DNA of 64,000 bases, taken from contig JAHENB010000001.1 in NCBI GenBank assembly GCA_024643345.1, positions 26,856-90,855 on the forward strand, in the 5' to 3' direction. The notes under the pieces were generated by a model, which was not told the DNA's origin, ran no database searches, and saw only the letters and a program-made list of their open reading frames with translations. The translations under genes and the position numbers were made by a program. The stretch is from Maribacter sp. (GTDB lineage Bacteria > Bacteroidota > Bacteroidia > Flavobacteriales > Flavobacteriaceae). Of this stretch, positions 11,931 to 21,093 are shown one piece after another; the stretch's first letter is position 1; each line of letters opens with the position of its first letter.

Positions 11931-13262
11931 TTATCTAAGGATGGCATTTGGAAAAACGACCGGACTTTCAAAGCCATTTTCACCGACTGCAGCGATTCCA
12001 AAAAAGAAGTTATCGATGACAATGCCCTCCAAGGTAAATTGATCAACATCGCCCACAAAACGGCTATGGTCCCAGGTAGGGGAAGTGGTATCTCTCCAAT
12101 ATATTTTATACCCCTTGGCGCCATCGACCTTGCTCCACTGAAATTTGGCCGAGGCTTCCACAATCCCACCGATCTTAACTTCTTTGGGTGCTGGAGGCGC
12201 CCAGGCAATGGAAGCCAAATTGATGGCATTGACCGCGGTAAGCTTTCTGGCGTACCCGAAATTGACATGCTCCAGCACATCACCATAGTCGATTCCATTT
12301 TCTGTTCGAATATCCTGGTGTTGTTGGGTGTAGTTTTCATGGGCCTCCATGATACGGATACCGGCAAAACCGGCATCGTTAAAGGGTCGATGGTGGCCAC
12401 CACGCCCAAATCGATCTAAACGGTACACCATCATCGGGTTCATTTCGGGCATATAGGTCTTTACATTGTGGTGCACGTATCGTGCCAATTGTCTTGAGAT
12501 ACCATCGACCTCACCCCCATAAAATCTTCTTGCCATTCGCTCTTTTTCCGTTTCGGTAGGGGGAACCGGTTCTGAAAATATCCTAAAATCTACATTGCTC
12601 ACAATACCATCAACACCACTGGTATTACCGATCATATCGTTATTGAGGATACCAATGATTTCCCAACCTTGCTCCTTGGCATGGGCCGCCAAGCCTTTAC
12701 CGCCAAAAAGACCTTGTTCTTCCCCGGAAAGCCCGGTATAAATAATACTGTTTTCAAATCTGTATTTCGATAATACCCTTGCTGCCTCTAAAGTGCCTGC
12801 CATGCCACTGGCATTGTCATTGGCACCGGGGGCGTCTGAAGTATTATTGTTGGGATCGCTCACCCTTGAGTCGATATCGCCACTCATGATGATAAATCGA
12901 TTCGGATATTTGGTGCCACGCTGTATGGCCAAGACGTTCACGACCCAAACATCTTTGGTAATACGGTCATTATCGCCCTTTTTCACCAGGTTTTTTTGAT
13001 ACAAGACGTCCAGGCAGCCATTACAGGCTTTGGAAGTTTTTTCAAATTCGGCCTTGATCCATCTTCTTGCGGCACCTATTCCACGAGTCTGGGAAAGCGT
13101 GTCGCTTAGGGTATGTCGGGTGCCAAAGTTGGCCAGGGTGGTCACATCGCTTTGAATATGTTCGGAAGATACGGCATCGATAATGTCGTAAATACGGGTA
13201 TCGGTCTGGGAAAAGGTAGTACATGTGAATAAGAGCAGTACTAGGAAAAGAATCTTTTTCAT
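11931..13262 (-). CDS. Secreted M28 family zinc peptidase with C-terminal Fn3-like domain
   Basis: A 443-residue exported peptidase with signal peptide (about 1-18, ending TTFSQ). The M28 co-catalytic zinc site is visible: SGDIDSR, the Asp of PGANDNASG, the SGEEQGLFG catalytic Glu segment, and the late His-containing HENY region. Four cysteine or linker features before the core and a C-terminal Fn3-like domain (about 355-443) complete it. It should cleave N-terminal amino acids or dipeptides outside the cytoplasm. It is the gene before the M1 peptidase and follows the MFS transporter on the same strand. Confidence 0.9.
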   Translation of the reverse strand: MKKILFLVLLLFTCTTFSQTDTRIYDIIDAVSSEHIQSDVTTLANFGTRHTLSDTLSQTRGIGAARRWIKAEFEKTSKACNGCLDVLYQKNLVKKGDNDRITKDVWVVNVLAIQRGTKYPNRFIIMSGDIDSRVSDPNNNTSDAPGANDNASGMAGTLEAARVLSKYRFENSIIYTGLSGEEQGLFGGKGLAAHAKEQGWEIIGILNNDMIGNTSGVDGIVSNVDFRIFSEPVPPTETEKERMARRFYGGEVDGISRQLARYVHHNVKTYMPEMNPMMVYRLDRFGRGGHHRPFNDAGFAGIRIMEAHENYTQQHQDIRTENGIDYGDVLEHVNFGYARKLTAVNAINLASIAWAPPAPKEVKIGGIVEASAKFQWSKVDGAKGYKIYWRDTTSPTWDHSRFVGDVDQFTLEGIVIDNFFFGIAAVGENGFESPVVFPNAILR

Positions 13263-13324
13263 TTTAAATTTTTTTATGCTGCCTAAAGTACAGCGATCAT
13301 TCAGGATATATTCTTAAAAATATG

Positions 13325-14488
13325 TTAAGGGATCTTTCCTTTAAGTCCGGCCAATCCAAGAACCGGACCCAAGACCAAAAACAAGAAAAGATAGTTCACG
13401 TTCATTCGGTCCACCAAATAAGCAAGTAGTTGAATGCTAACAATACTGATGGCAAAACCAATACAATTGACCAGGGTGAGCGCTGTTCCTTTTAATTCTA
13501 TAGGCACACTATCTGCCACAAGCCTTGAAAATTGAGGGGAATCGGCAATTACCGCCATACTCCATAGAATCCAGCCGGCGATAAAAAGCGGTGCCGCCAA
13601 CCAAAATAAAAAGGGTGAGGCCAGACATAAACTGCCTGAAAGGGCCAAACTGATCAAAGCTACATTTTTGCTGCCATGTCTGAGAGAAATAAGCCCACCC
13701 AGCACGCAGGATATGCCTCCAGTAGCAATGATACCAAAAGTGGTCAGTGCTACGGGCATGGCCGTGTGGTGAATACCATTGTAGGTTTCTATGGCCAGAG
13801 GGGTAAACGCCCAAAAGGCATACAATTCCCACATGTGCCCAAAATAACCAAAGGCAGCACTTCGAAAACCCTTTATTTTAAATAGATCCGGCCCGGCGCG
13901 CAAGACCAATTTTGTACTGTGCTTACGATAAGGCCCGTTCGGTACCAGAGCCCAAAGCATAAAACCACCCAAGACCGCCAATCCCGAGGTGATCATAATG
14001 ACGGCTCCGTAATCCCGTCCCCATTCCAAACCGTTTATCAGAAATGGAAAAGCACTTCCCAAAACCAAAGCACTAACCAAAAAGCCCAAAGCCTTTCCCA
14101 GGCCTTTTTCATAGTAATCGGCGGCAATCTTCATCCCCACAGGATAAATGCCGGCCAGAAAGAAACCGGTTCCAAAACGCGCCATAAGGAGCAACCCCTT
14201 TGATAGTGATGCTGACAGCAAAATAAAGTTGCAAAAAGAGGCCAGTAAGGCACAGAACATGAACACCCGTGCAGGGGGATATCGATCGGCGATCATTAAA
14301 AGGGCGAAAACCAAAGTCCCCACGATGAATCCAAGTTGCACAGAGGAAAGTGCATAGCCAATGATTTCCAGCCCCATTCCGGTCTTGAGCATGAGCGGCT
14401 CGATAATGGCATTTCCGGCAAACCATAAACTGGTACAGGCGAATTGGGAAATGATAATAACCGGCAGAATATGGAGTTTTGGTTTCAA
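13325..14488 (-). CDS. MFS transporter
   Basis: A 387-residue inner-membrane protein with about 11-12 hydrophobic segments and the MFS pattern between segments 2 and 3 (MIADRYPPARVF), typical of drug, sugar or metabolite exporters and importers. Substrate is not recognisable. The only in-frame start is a TTG at 14488 just after an in-frame TGA at 14501-14503; no ATG precedes the first membrane segment. It lies between the TolB-like gene (16 bp upstream) and the M28 peptidase gene (62 bp downstream), so a peptide or amino acid role is possible but unproven. Confidence 0.8.
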   Translation of the reverse strand: MKPKLHILPVIIISQFACTSLWFAGNAIIEPLMLKTGMGLEIIGYALSSVQLGFIVGTLVFALLMIADRYPPARVFMFCALLASFCNFILLSASLSKGLLLMARFGTGFFLAGIYPVGMKIAADYYEKGLGKALGFLVSALVLGSAFPFLINGLEWGRDYGAVIMITSGLAVLGGFMLWALVPNGPYRKHSTKLVLRAGPDLFKIKGFRSAAFGYFGHMWELYAFWAFTPLAIETYNGIHHTAMPVALTTFGIIATGGISCVLGGLISLRHGSKNVALISLALSGSLCLASPFLFWLAAPLFIAGWILWSMAVIADSPQFSRLVADSVPIELKGTALTLVNCIGFAISIVSIQLLAYLVDRMNVNYLFLFLVLGPVLGLAGLKGKIP

Positions 14489-14504
14489 CCTATGGGTTTG
14501 TCAA

Positions 14505-15389
14505 CTATTGTTTTTTTAGGGACGGGGCAGTTTCATCGGCCACCATTAAAAGTTTCGTGGAAATTGCGTTCGCCCGCAGTCTTGTGATATTGTTGATGTT
14601 TTTCTTCCCAAAGGTTTTGAGCGACTTCCATTGCTTATCATTTTTAGGATCGAATTGCGATAGGATATTCCCATTACCCATCAAAATGGTGCCATTGCTC
14701 AGCCAACACATGTCTTCCCTTTGGGGGATGGTCTTGCAGAGGGTTTGGGAAGCACCGGAAATGGGGTTTAAAGATCTTATTTCCCAGTCTTCGTTCTCTT
14801 TGCTGATATAACTGACCAGTTCGGTATTCGGAATTCTGTGCAATGACCGCCCCACATTTCTTTGAAAGGTGTAATGGGTTCGGTCTTTTAAATTGGAGAC
14901 GACCAAATCCATTCTATCCTCGATCAATACCGCCGAAACAAGTATGTCTTTATTGAACCAAACGTGGTATCCAACCTTTAGATCTTCTAAGAGCAAGGTA
15001 GATTTTCCGGTCTCAAAGTCGTATCGGTAAAGGCGCTGCAATCCGTCTTTATCCAATCGAATAGCGGAAACTTCATTTTTACCTGGAATTTTTAAAGGGG
15101 AATACTCACCTCCCTCGGGCGTATCGGTAAGCCAGGAGCGTGCAGAATCCCTGACATTATATTTTGCGATATCGGTCTGCCCAATGCGGTTGGAGGAGAA
15201 CAGCACTATATTATCATTGTAAAACGAGGGTTGATTGTCGTAGCCGATATTATTGGAAATATTTTTCGGACTTCCCAATTCAATTCCATTTGCGCTCGCA
15301 TAGATATCGAGAAGATAAACATCGGTATCGGTTTGGGCCTGCAGATGGGAAAAGCCTAGAACGATACTCAGGGCCAATGTTTTTTTCAT
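14505..15389 (-). CDS. Secreted TolB-like propeller protein
   Basis: A 294-residue exported protein with signal peptide (about 1-19, ending HLQAQ). It contains repeating blades with SSNRIGQTDIAKYN- and RLYRYDFETGK-like strands, as in WD40-like PD40/TolB propellers. The length allows a single six-bladed propeller and nothing else. No catalytic site is seen, so it is likely a binding or scaffold protein. It is the first gene of the minus-strand run that continues with the MFS transporter and the two peptidases. Confidence 0.7.
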   Translation of the reverse strand: MKKTLALSIVLGFSHLQAQTDTDVYLLDIYASANGIELGSPKNISNNIGYDNQPSFYNDNIVLFSSNRIGQTDIAKYNVRDSARSWLTDTPEGGEYSPLKIPGKNEVSAIRLDKDGLQRLYRYDFETGKSTLLLEDLKVGYHVWFNKDILVSAVLIEDRMDLVVSNLKDRTHYTFQRNVGRSLHRIPNTELVSYISKENEDWEIRSLNPISGASQTLCKTIPQREDMCWLSNGTILMGNGNILSQFDPKNDKQWKSLKTFGKKNINNITRLRANAISTKLLMVADETAPSLKKQ

Positions 15390-15409
15390 GTCTCCATAGG
15401 AATTAATTG

Positions 15410-17617
15410 CTATTCAACGAATTTTTGGAGCAGGCCACGCACTTCCCCAATACTGTCCAGGAAATATCGGGCTTGAGTTTTTTGTCGGCCCACCTTGACG
15501 GTGACCGTCTCGTCCGGTAGCTCCTGGAACATAAATTCATCGGTCCAATCGTCACCGATAGCAAAAACAAAATCATAATCACCTTCCCCTAAAACGCGAG
15601 CCGTGGCGCGGCCTTTGTTCACGTTGCTACTTTTTATTTCCATTACTTTATTGCCATTGAGTACACTAAGATCGTCATTGGCGATCAGACTGGTCAGTAC
15701 CGTATTCAATTCAGAGGCCCGCAGATTTCCAAAATCGGGATCGGTTTTGCGGTAGTGCCAGGCCAGCGAATAATTTTTTTCCTCTATAAAACTTCCTGGG
15801 GTTCGGTCTACAAAAGATTCTAAAACGGGTCTAATGTTTTCCATCCAATCATTTTTAATGTTTTCCAACATTCTGAACTTTTCTCCCTTTCTCGAGATCC
15901 AAACCCCATGTTCTACGATCATATTGTATTTTTTATGAAGGAACCAATCTTCAAAAGTGTCCTTATCACGGCCACTGACCAGGAACAACTCCATATTTTT
16001 TTGTTGGCTTAGTTCATCGAGCAATCTATAAAGATCTTCATCGGGAGAGGCCTTTTTGGGGTCAACATGGAAACCGGCCAAAGTGCCGTCATAATCTAAA
16101 AATAACAATCGTTTTTGGGCCTTTTCAAATTTTTTAAGAATAGGGGCCAAAAGGCTATCCGTCAATTTTTTGGAAATATTGTAGGCCTCACGGTTCTTTT
16201 GCGCCTGGAGGGAATTCATAAAGCTGTTCGCCCATTTTTCGACATTGTACCGCTCCAAGCGCCGCTGCAAGACCTCATTGCGGGCCTTTTGCTCCTCTAT
16301 CGGCATATTGATGGCTTCGTTCAGCGCATCGGCTATCTGTTCAAAGTTATTTGGGTTTATCAGGAGAGCTTCGTTCATTTCATTGGCCGAACCCGCCATT
16401 TCGCTCAAGATCAGAACGCCCGTTTTATGGGTTCTCGTGGCGATATATTCCTTGGCGACCAGATTCATCCCATCCCTCAACGGGGTCAGCCAGGCGATAT
16501 CGCTGGAAGTATATAGGTCGATCAGATTTTCAAAGGGCATGGATCGATAGAAGTACCAAATCGGTGTCCAGCTTACCGTGGAGAATTCCCCGTTTATTCT
16601 ACCGACCAATTCATCCACTTCTTTTTTCAGCAATTGGTATTGCGGAACGTTAGATCTTGAGGGCACAGCCAAGATCACAAGGCGGACCTTTTCCTTATAC
16701 TGAGGATATTTGTTCAAAAAATACTCAAAAGCGTTGAGCCGTTTGGCAATGCCTTTGGAATAATCCAACCGGTCTATCGACAATAAGAATTTGGCCTCAG
16801 GGTCATTTTTCTTATGCTGATTGAGGCGTTGTTGCAGTTCTGATTGCTGGTTTGAATCGGTGTTTTCATGGACTTTCGCCGCATCGTGGAACTTTTTATA
16901 ATCGATGCCCATGGGGAACGAATCGACCTTTATCACGCGATTCTCCAAATAGATTTCATTAAAGCTCACTTCAAGACCCAACAATCGCCTTACGGAGCTC
17001 AAAAAATGACGTTCATAATCATAGATATGAAAACCGATCAGGTCGGCGCCCAAAAGGCCCTCCAAAATCTCCTTTCGCCAGGGCAGGGTACGGAATATTT
17101 CAAAAGAGGGAAAGGGAATGTGCAAGAAAAACCCAATGGAAATGTCTAGCCTCTTTTGCCTTACCATTTGCGGCACCAACATCAGTTGATAGTCGTGGAC
17201 CCATATGGTATCATTATTATCGGCATGTTCCAAAATGGCATCGGCAAACTTTTGGTTTACCGTCTTATAAGTATTCCAACTTTCTAGCTCAAATTCGGAA
17301 TATTCCAAAAAGTAATGGAATAAAGGCCATATGGTACGGTTGCTAAATCCGTAATAAAAACCCTCCACCTCTTTATCCGATAGGTTTACCTTCGCTGCTC
17401 CATGTGCCGCCAGTGCCTTATCGATGTCTTTTACCAATTCGTTCGGTATTTCCTCGTCGGTGAGTCCGCTCCATCCAATCCATAGACTATCACCCCCTTT
17501 ATGCACCGATTTCATTCCCGTTGCAAGGCCTCCAACACTAGGTACGGCGGTGATGCTTCCGTTGCTAATTTGCAATTGAACCGGTAGTCTATTTGAGATT
17601 ATGATAGTTTTACCCAT
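15410..17617 (-). CDS. Bifunctional trehalose-6-phosphate synthase/phosphatase (OtsA-OtsB fusion)
   Basis: A 735-residue cytoplasmic enzyme that joins both steps of trehalose synthesis. Residues 1 to about 480 are a GT20 trehalose-6-phosphate synthase (ISNRLPVQ start, WVHDYQLMLVP, GFFLHIPFPS, SIDRLDYSKGI, and the LRDGMNLVAKEY sugar-nucleotide site). Residues about 500-735 are a HAD-type trehalose-6-phosphatase with the nucleophile motif DYDGT at 508-512 and a GDDWTDE motif near the end. It makes trehalose from UDP-glucose and glucose 6-phosphate, usually for osmotic or desiccation tolerance. It diverges from the GH15 gene across 102 bp. Confidence 0.95.
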   Translation of the reverse strand: MGKTIIISNRLPVQLQISNGSITAVPSVGGLATGMKSVHKGGDSLWIGWSGLTDEEIPNELVKDIDKALAAHGAAKVNLSDKEVEGFYYGFSNRTIWPLFHYFLEYSEFELESWNTYKTVNQKFADAILEHADNNDTIWVHDYQLMLVPQMVRQKRLDISIGFFLHIPFPSFEIFRTLPWRKEILEGLLGADLIGFHIYDYERHFLSSVRRLLGLEVSFNEIYLENRVIKVDSFPMGIDYKKFHDAAKVHENTDSNQQSELQQRLNQHKKNDPEAKFLLSIDRLDYSKGIAKRLNAFEYFLNKYPQYKEKVRLVILAVPSRSNVPQYQLLKKEVDELVGRINGEFSTVSWTPIWYFYRSMPFENLIDLYTSSDIAWLTPLRDGMNLVAKEYIATRTHKTGVLILSEMAGSANEMNEALLINPNNFEQIADALNEAINMPIEEQKARNEVLQRRLERYNVEKWANSFMNSLQAQKNREAYNISKKLTDSLLAPILKKFEKAQKRLLFLDYDGTLAGFHVDPKKASPDEDLYRLLDELSQQKNMELFLVSGRDKDTFEDWFLHKKYNMIVEHGVWISRKGEKFRMLENIKNDWMENIRPVLESFVDRTPGSFIEEKNYSLAWHYRKTDPDFGNLRASELNTVLTSLIANDDLSVLNGNKVMEIKSSNVNKGRATARVLGEGDYDFVFAIGDDWTDEFMFQELPDETVTVKVGRQKTQARYFLDSIGEVRGLLQKFVE

Positions 17618-17719
17618 TTATTTGCAGTTTTCCTTTGTTTTGAACATTATTTCTCTAAATTTCGACAAAATCGAGGGTAAAAGCAATTGATCACCGTCAT
17701 ACTTTAAGAATATTGCGAA

Positions 17720-19522
17720 ATGGATAATTTAAACTATGGAATAATAGGAAATTGCAGGAGTGCTGCGTTGATTTCCGAAACCGGATCATTGGAATGGTGC
17801 TGTTTGCCCGAATTTGACTCTTCTTCGGTGTTTGCAAAATTGTTGGATGAAAAAATCGGTGGAAGTTTTGAAGTTTTGGTGGGGGACGGTTATACCATCA
17901 AACAACGATACAAAAAACACACCGCCATTTTGATAACCCACTTCTCCGACGGTCAGAATGCTTTTGAAATAAGGGATTTTATGCCTCGATATCGAAAGGA
18001 AGGCGGAGGATACAATTCCCCCCCAGAAATCATCCGATATTTTAAACACCTATCGGGGAAACCGAAATTTAAGATTTTATACGACCCAAAATTGGAATAT
18101 GCCTCGGGTAAAACCGAAACCTTTGTCAAAAGAAACTTCGTGGTAAGCCTCACCCAAGGCCAAAAATTCGATACCGTTTTCCTTTATACCTCTTTTAATA
18201 AAAATGCCGTGGTTGAGGGTCGGGAAATCATACTTTCAGAGGATGGTTATTTTCTTTTGGGCTACAACGAGAAAATTTTGCAACCGTCACGTCGAAAAGT
18301 GTACAATGAGTTTGAGCGTACCAAAGTATATTGGCTCAACTGGAGCAGCAAAACCCCAAATTACAGAAAATACAATTCGCAAATAAGTCGCAGCGCCATC
18401 ACCCTGAAATTATTGAGCTATGACAAAACTGGGGCCGTATTGGCCGCCGCCACCACCTCCCTGCCGGAAACCATAGGCGAGGTTCGCAATTGGGACTACC
18501 GTTTTTGCTGGATTCGTGATGCCTCAATGGCAATCAGGGTCATAGGTGAATTGGGCCATAAAAATGTGGCACGAAGGTACCTCCAATTTATCGTGGACCT
18601 GATTCCCGATAAGGATGAAAAATTGCAGATCATGTACGGTATCAACAAAGAAAAGCAACTTACGGAGAAAACGCTTGACCATCTCAGTGGATATAAGGGT
18701 TCGAAGCCAGTTCGAATCGGCAATGCGGCCTATAAACAGAAACAGAACGATATCTATGGTATTTTGATGGACGTGATCTATGAACAACTGGCCAAGTACA
18801 GCAACGATATTGAGAACGGGGAAGAACTATGGGGCATCACCAAGGGTATTGTATGGATCGTATCGAACCACTGGAAGGAAGCCGATAAGGGCATTTGGGA
18901 ATTTCGGACCGAAGACCGGCATTTTACCTTTTCTAAAGTGCTTTGTTGGGTTGCCATCGATCGTGCAATTAAAGTGGCCCGTATTCTCCGCAAAACGGGA
19001 AAATTGGAAAAATGGACGGTACTCGAACAGGAAATTAAGAAAGACATCCATGCCAATGCCTGGAATACCGAAGTGGGTGCATTTACCCAATCCTATGGGT
19101 CAAATTATTTGGATGCTTCGGTGCTTTTGATGGAATCTTATGGATTTATCCACGCAAAAGATCCTAAATATGTGCGTACCGTGAAAGCCATTGAAAAAGA
19201 CTTGAGCCATGACGGGCTGCTATACCGTTACAAAAACGAGGACGACTTTGGTTTGCCATCTTCTTCTTTCACCATTTGTACCTTTTGGTTTATCAACAGC
19301 CTTTTTAAAATTGGGGAGGAGGAGAAGGCCAAGGCCTATTTTGATAGGCTCCTTGGCTATGGTAACCATTTGGGCCTTTTTAGCGAGGACATCGATTTTA
19401 AGTCAAAGCGACTTTTAGGGAATTTCCCGCAGGCCTATTCCCATCTTGCCTTGATCGAATGTGCCATTAATTTTTCCAGGAAAGAAAGTGAGGCACGGAT
19501 TATGGAATCCATAAAGGTGTGA
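17720..19522 (+). CDS. GH15 family trehalase/glucoamylase-like enzyme
   Basis: A 600-residue protein without signal peptide, with an N-terminal beta domain (about 1-230, starting NYGIIGNCRSAALIS) and an alpha/alpha toroid containing WDYRFCWIRDAS, the GH15 substrate-site motif, and a late SSSFTICTFWF segment. Cytoplasmic GH15 proteins of this type include trehalases and glucoamylases. Lying back to back with the OtsAB fusion, it is most simply the intracellular trehalase that recycles the same sugar, but glucoamylase activity cannot be excluded from sequence. Confidence 0.85.
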   Translation: MDNLNYGIIGNCRSAALISETGSLEWCCLPEFDSSSVFAKLLDEKIGGSFEVLVGDGYTIKQRYKKHTAILITHFSDGQNAFEIRDFMPRYRKEGGGYNSPPEIIRYFKHLSGKPKFKILYDPKLEYASGKTETFVKRNFVVSLTQGQKFDTVFLYTSFNKNAVVEGREIILSEDGYFLLGYNEKILQPSRRKVYNEFERTKVYWLNWSSKTPNYRKYNSQISRSAITLKLLSYDKTGAVLAAATTSLPETIGEVRNWDYRFCWIRDASMAIRVIGELGHKNVARRYLQFIVDLIPDKDEKLQIMYGINKEKQLTEKTLDHLSGYKGSKPVRIGNAAYKQKQNDIYGILMDVIYEQLAKYSNDIENGEELWGITKGIVWIVSNHWKEADKGIWEFRTEDRHFTFSKVLCWVAIDRAIKVARILRKTGKLEKWTVLEQEIKKDIHANAWNTEVGAFTQSYGSNYLDASVLLMESYGFIHAKDPKYVRTVKAIEKDLSHDGLLYRYKNEDDFGLPSSSFTICTFWFINSLFKIGEEEKAKAYFDRLLGYGNHLGLFSEDIDFKSKRLLGNFPQAYSHLALIECAINFSRKESEARIMESIKV

Positions 19523-19556
19523 ACCACCTCTGTGCGCTATTTTATCTGTGGTATGG

Positions 19557-20999
19557 TTATGTATTGCCCGGGAACATCAGTTCGGCCTTTGCTACGATAG
19601 CATGCAACAACGCCTCCAGATCGGCCATGGTCGTAAAAGGATTCATTAAAGTAGTGCGTAGATAGTGTTTGCCCCTTAATTGTGTCTGCACCAAATAGAA
19701 CTTTCCTTCTTCTAAAAGCTGTAACCTTATTTGGACATTGATGGCGTTTAAGGCCATGTTGTCGAGCGTTTCATCGACAAATCGAAAACAGACGATGTTT
19801 GATACCGGACGTACCGCCAGTTCAAAACGGGGATTACTTTCTATGCGTGCGCCAAATGCCCTGCCCAGATCGAATAGCGGGGTCAGGTATTGATCAAAAA
19901 TACCTTCACCATAGGTTTTGAGAAGCGTATACCAATGGATGCTCATCATGGTCTTGGTGCACTCAAAGGTGCGTTTGCCCGAATTGTACCAATCTTCATC
20001 ATCCGATTGGGTCAATAAATAGTCAGCTTTCTGACTGAAGGTAGCTGCAGCGTTTTTGCCATTCCTGAACAATAGAGCTGTGGTAATAATGGGCATCATC
20101 ATCATTTTATGGCCATCGATGACCACTGAATCTGAATCTTGTATCCCGTTGAGCAAATGGCGATATTTCTCAGAAAAAATGGCGGCCCCACCGTGGGCAC
20201 CATCAACATGGAACCATAGGTCGTGTTTTTTGGCAAAATCGGCTATGGCCCTTAGATTATCGTAAATACCGGTAGCCGTGGATGGTGCGCTTCCCACAAT
20301 GGCAAAGATTTGGATGCCTTTTTCCTGTGCTTTTTGATAATGGTCTTGCAGTAGGGAGATATCCATGGCATAATTGGACATTGCCGGGATCTTGATAATA
20401 CCCTTCTCACCGAGGCCCATAATTTTAGCGGCACGATCGATGCAGTAATGTGCTTCTTCGCAAACCATGATCCCCAATGCATTTGAGTGGCCGTTGTTCC
20501 AGACATCATCCGTTAATTTGGCCTTTCTTGCCGAAAGCAAAGCGGTGAGGTTCGCCAGGGTACCTCCCGACGTTAAAAACCCCCTTGATTGGGCATCATA
20601 TCCCAATTTGGAGCACAACCAATCTGTGATGACCCTTTCAATGGCCGAGGGGGCCATGCCCATTTCATAAACGGCCATGCCATTGTTCAACAGGGATCCG
20701 GTCATTGCCGAGAGCGCGGTTATCGGAGCGGTTGGGGCCACTTGGTGGCCCACATATTTGGGATTGTGAATGTTGGTGGTGCGTTTAACGATTTCAGGGA
20801 ACAGCTTACGCTCGTCCCCATGGGCCAGGAAGTCCGTCCAGTATTCCAGCGCTTCCGAAGGTGGAGACCAGCATAAAGCGGGCGCTTTCGGATCATTCAA
20901 TTGTTTTGACAGGTGGTCTGCCAATTCATCGACCAAACGATGTCCGCGTTTCCTGAAGTCATCCGGGGAATAGACCTGCTTTAAGAATTCGTTCTTCAT
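19557..20999 (-). CDS. PLP-dependent group II decarboxylase
   Basis: A 480-residue fold-type I decarboxylase of the glutamate/aromatic/diaminobutyrate group. The cofactor lysine is Lys298 in IDGHKMM; HVDGAHGG provides the PLP-ring aspartate, and TSGGTLANL the phosphate region. It removes the alpha-carboxyl of an amino acid to give an amine. The HKMM form after the aspartate resembles aspartate 1-decarboxylase (PanP) and diaminobutyrate decarboxylase more than aromatic decarboxylases (usually HKW), but the substrate is an inference. It converges on the GH15 gene (34 bp gap) and stands apart from the fad operon by a terminator. Confidence 0.88.
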   Translation of the reverse strand: MKNEFLKQVYSPDDFRKRGHRLVDELADHLSKQLNDPKAPALCWSPPSEALEYWTDFLAHGDERKLFPEIVKRTTNIHNPKYVGHQVAPTAPITALSAMTGSLLNNGMAVYEMGMAPSAIERVITDWLCSKLGYDAQSRGFLTSGGTLANLTALLSARKAKLTDDVWNNGHSNALGIMVCEEAHYCIDRAAKIMGLGEKGIIKIPAMSNYAMDISLLQDHYQKAQEKGIQIFAIVGSAPSTATGIYDNLRAIADFAKKHDLWFHVDGAHGGAAIFSEKYRHLLNGIQDSDSVVIDGHKMMMMPIITTALLFRNGKNAAATFSQKADYLLTQSDDEDWYNSGKRTFECTKTMMSIHWYTLLKTYGEGIFDQYLTPLFDLGRAFGARIESNPRFELAVRPVSNIVCFRFVDETLDNMALNAINVQIRLQLLEEGKFYLVQTQLRGKHYLRTTLMNPFTTMADLEALLHAIVAKAELMFPGNT

Positions 21000-21030
21000 T
21001 TGATAAAATTATGGGGTTGGAAACATTAAA

Positions 21031-21065
21031 ACAAATAAAAAACCATCCGCCAAGCGGATGGTTTT
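21031..21065 (-). terminator. Rho-independent terminator of the fad operon
   Basis: A perfect 12-bp stem (21039-21050 with 21054-21065) with a 3-nt loop; on the minus strand it is followed by a T-rich run. It lies 29 bp after the fadE stop and separates the operon from the decarboxylase gene. Confidence 0.92.
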
Positions 21066-21093
21066 CCTTCTGTAAAAAAGGAATCAATCTGAA

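Noticed and set aside
19523-19556. Possible terminator between the GH15 gene and the decarboxylase gene
   Set aside because: Only a short imperfect pairing without T-run; not supported.
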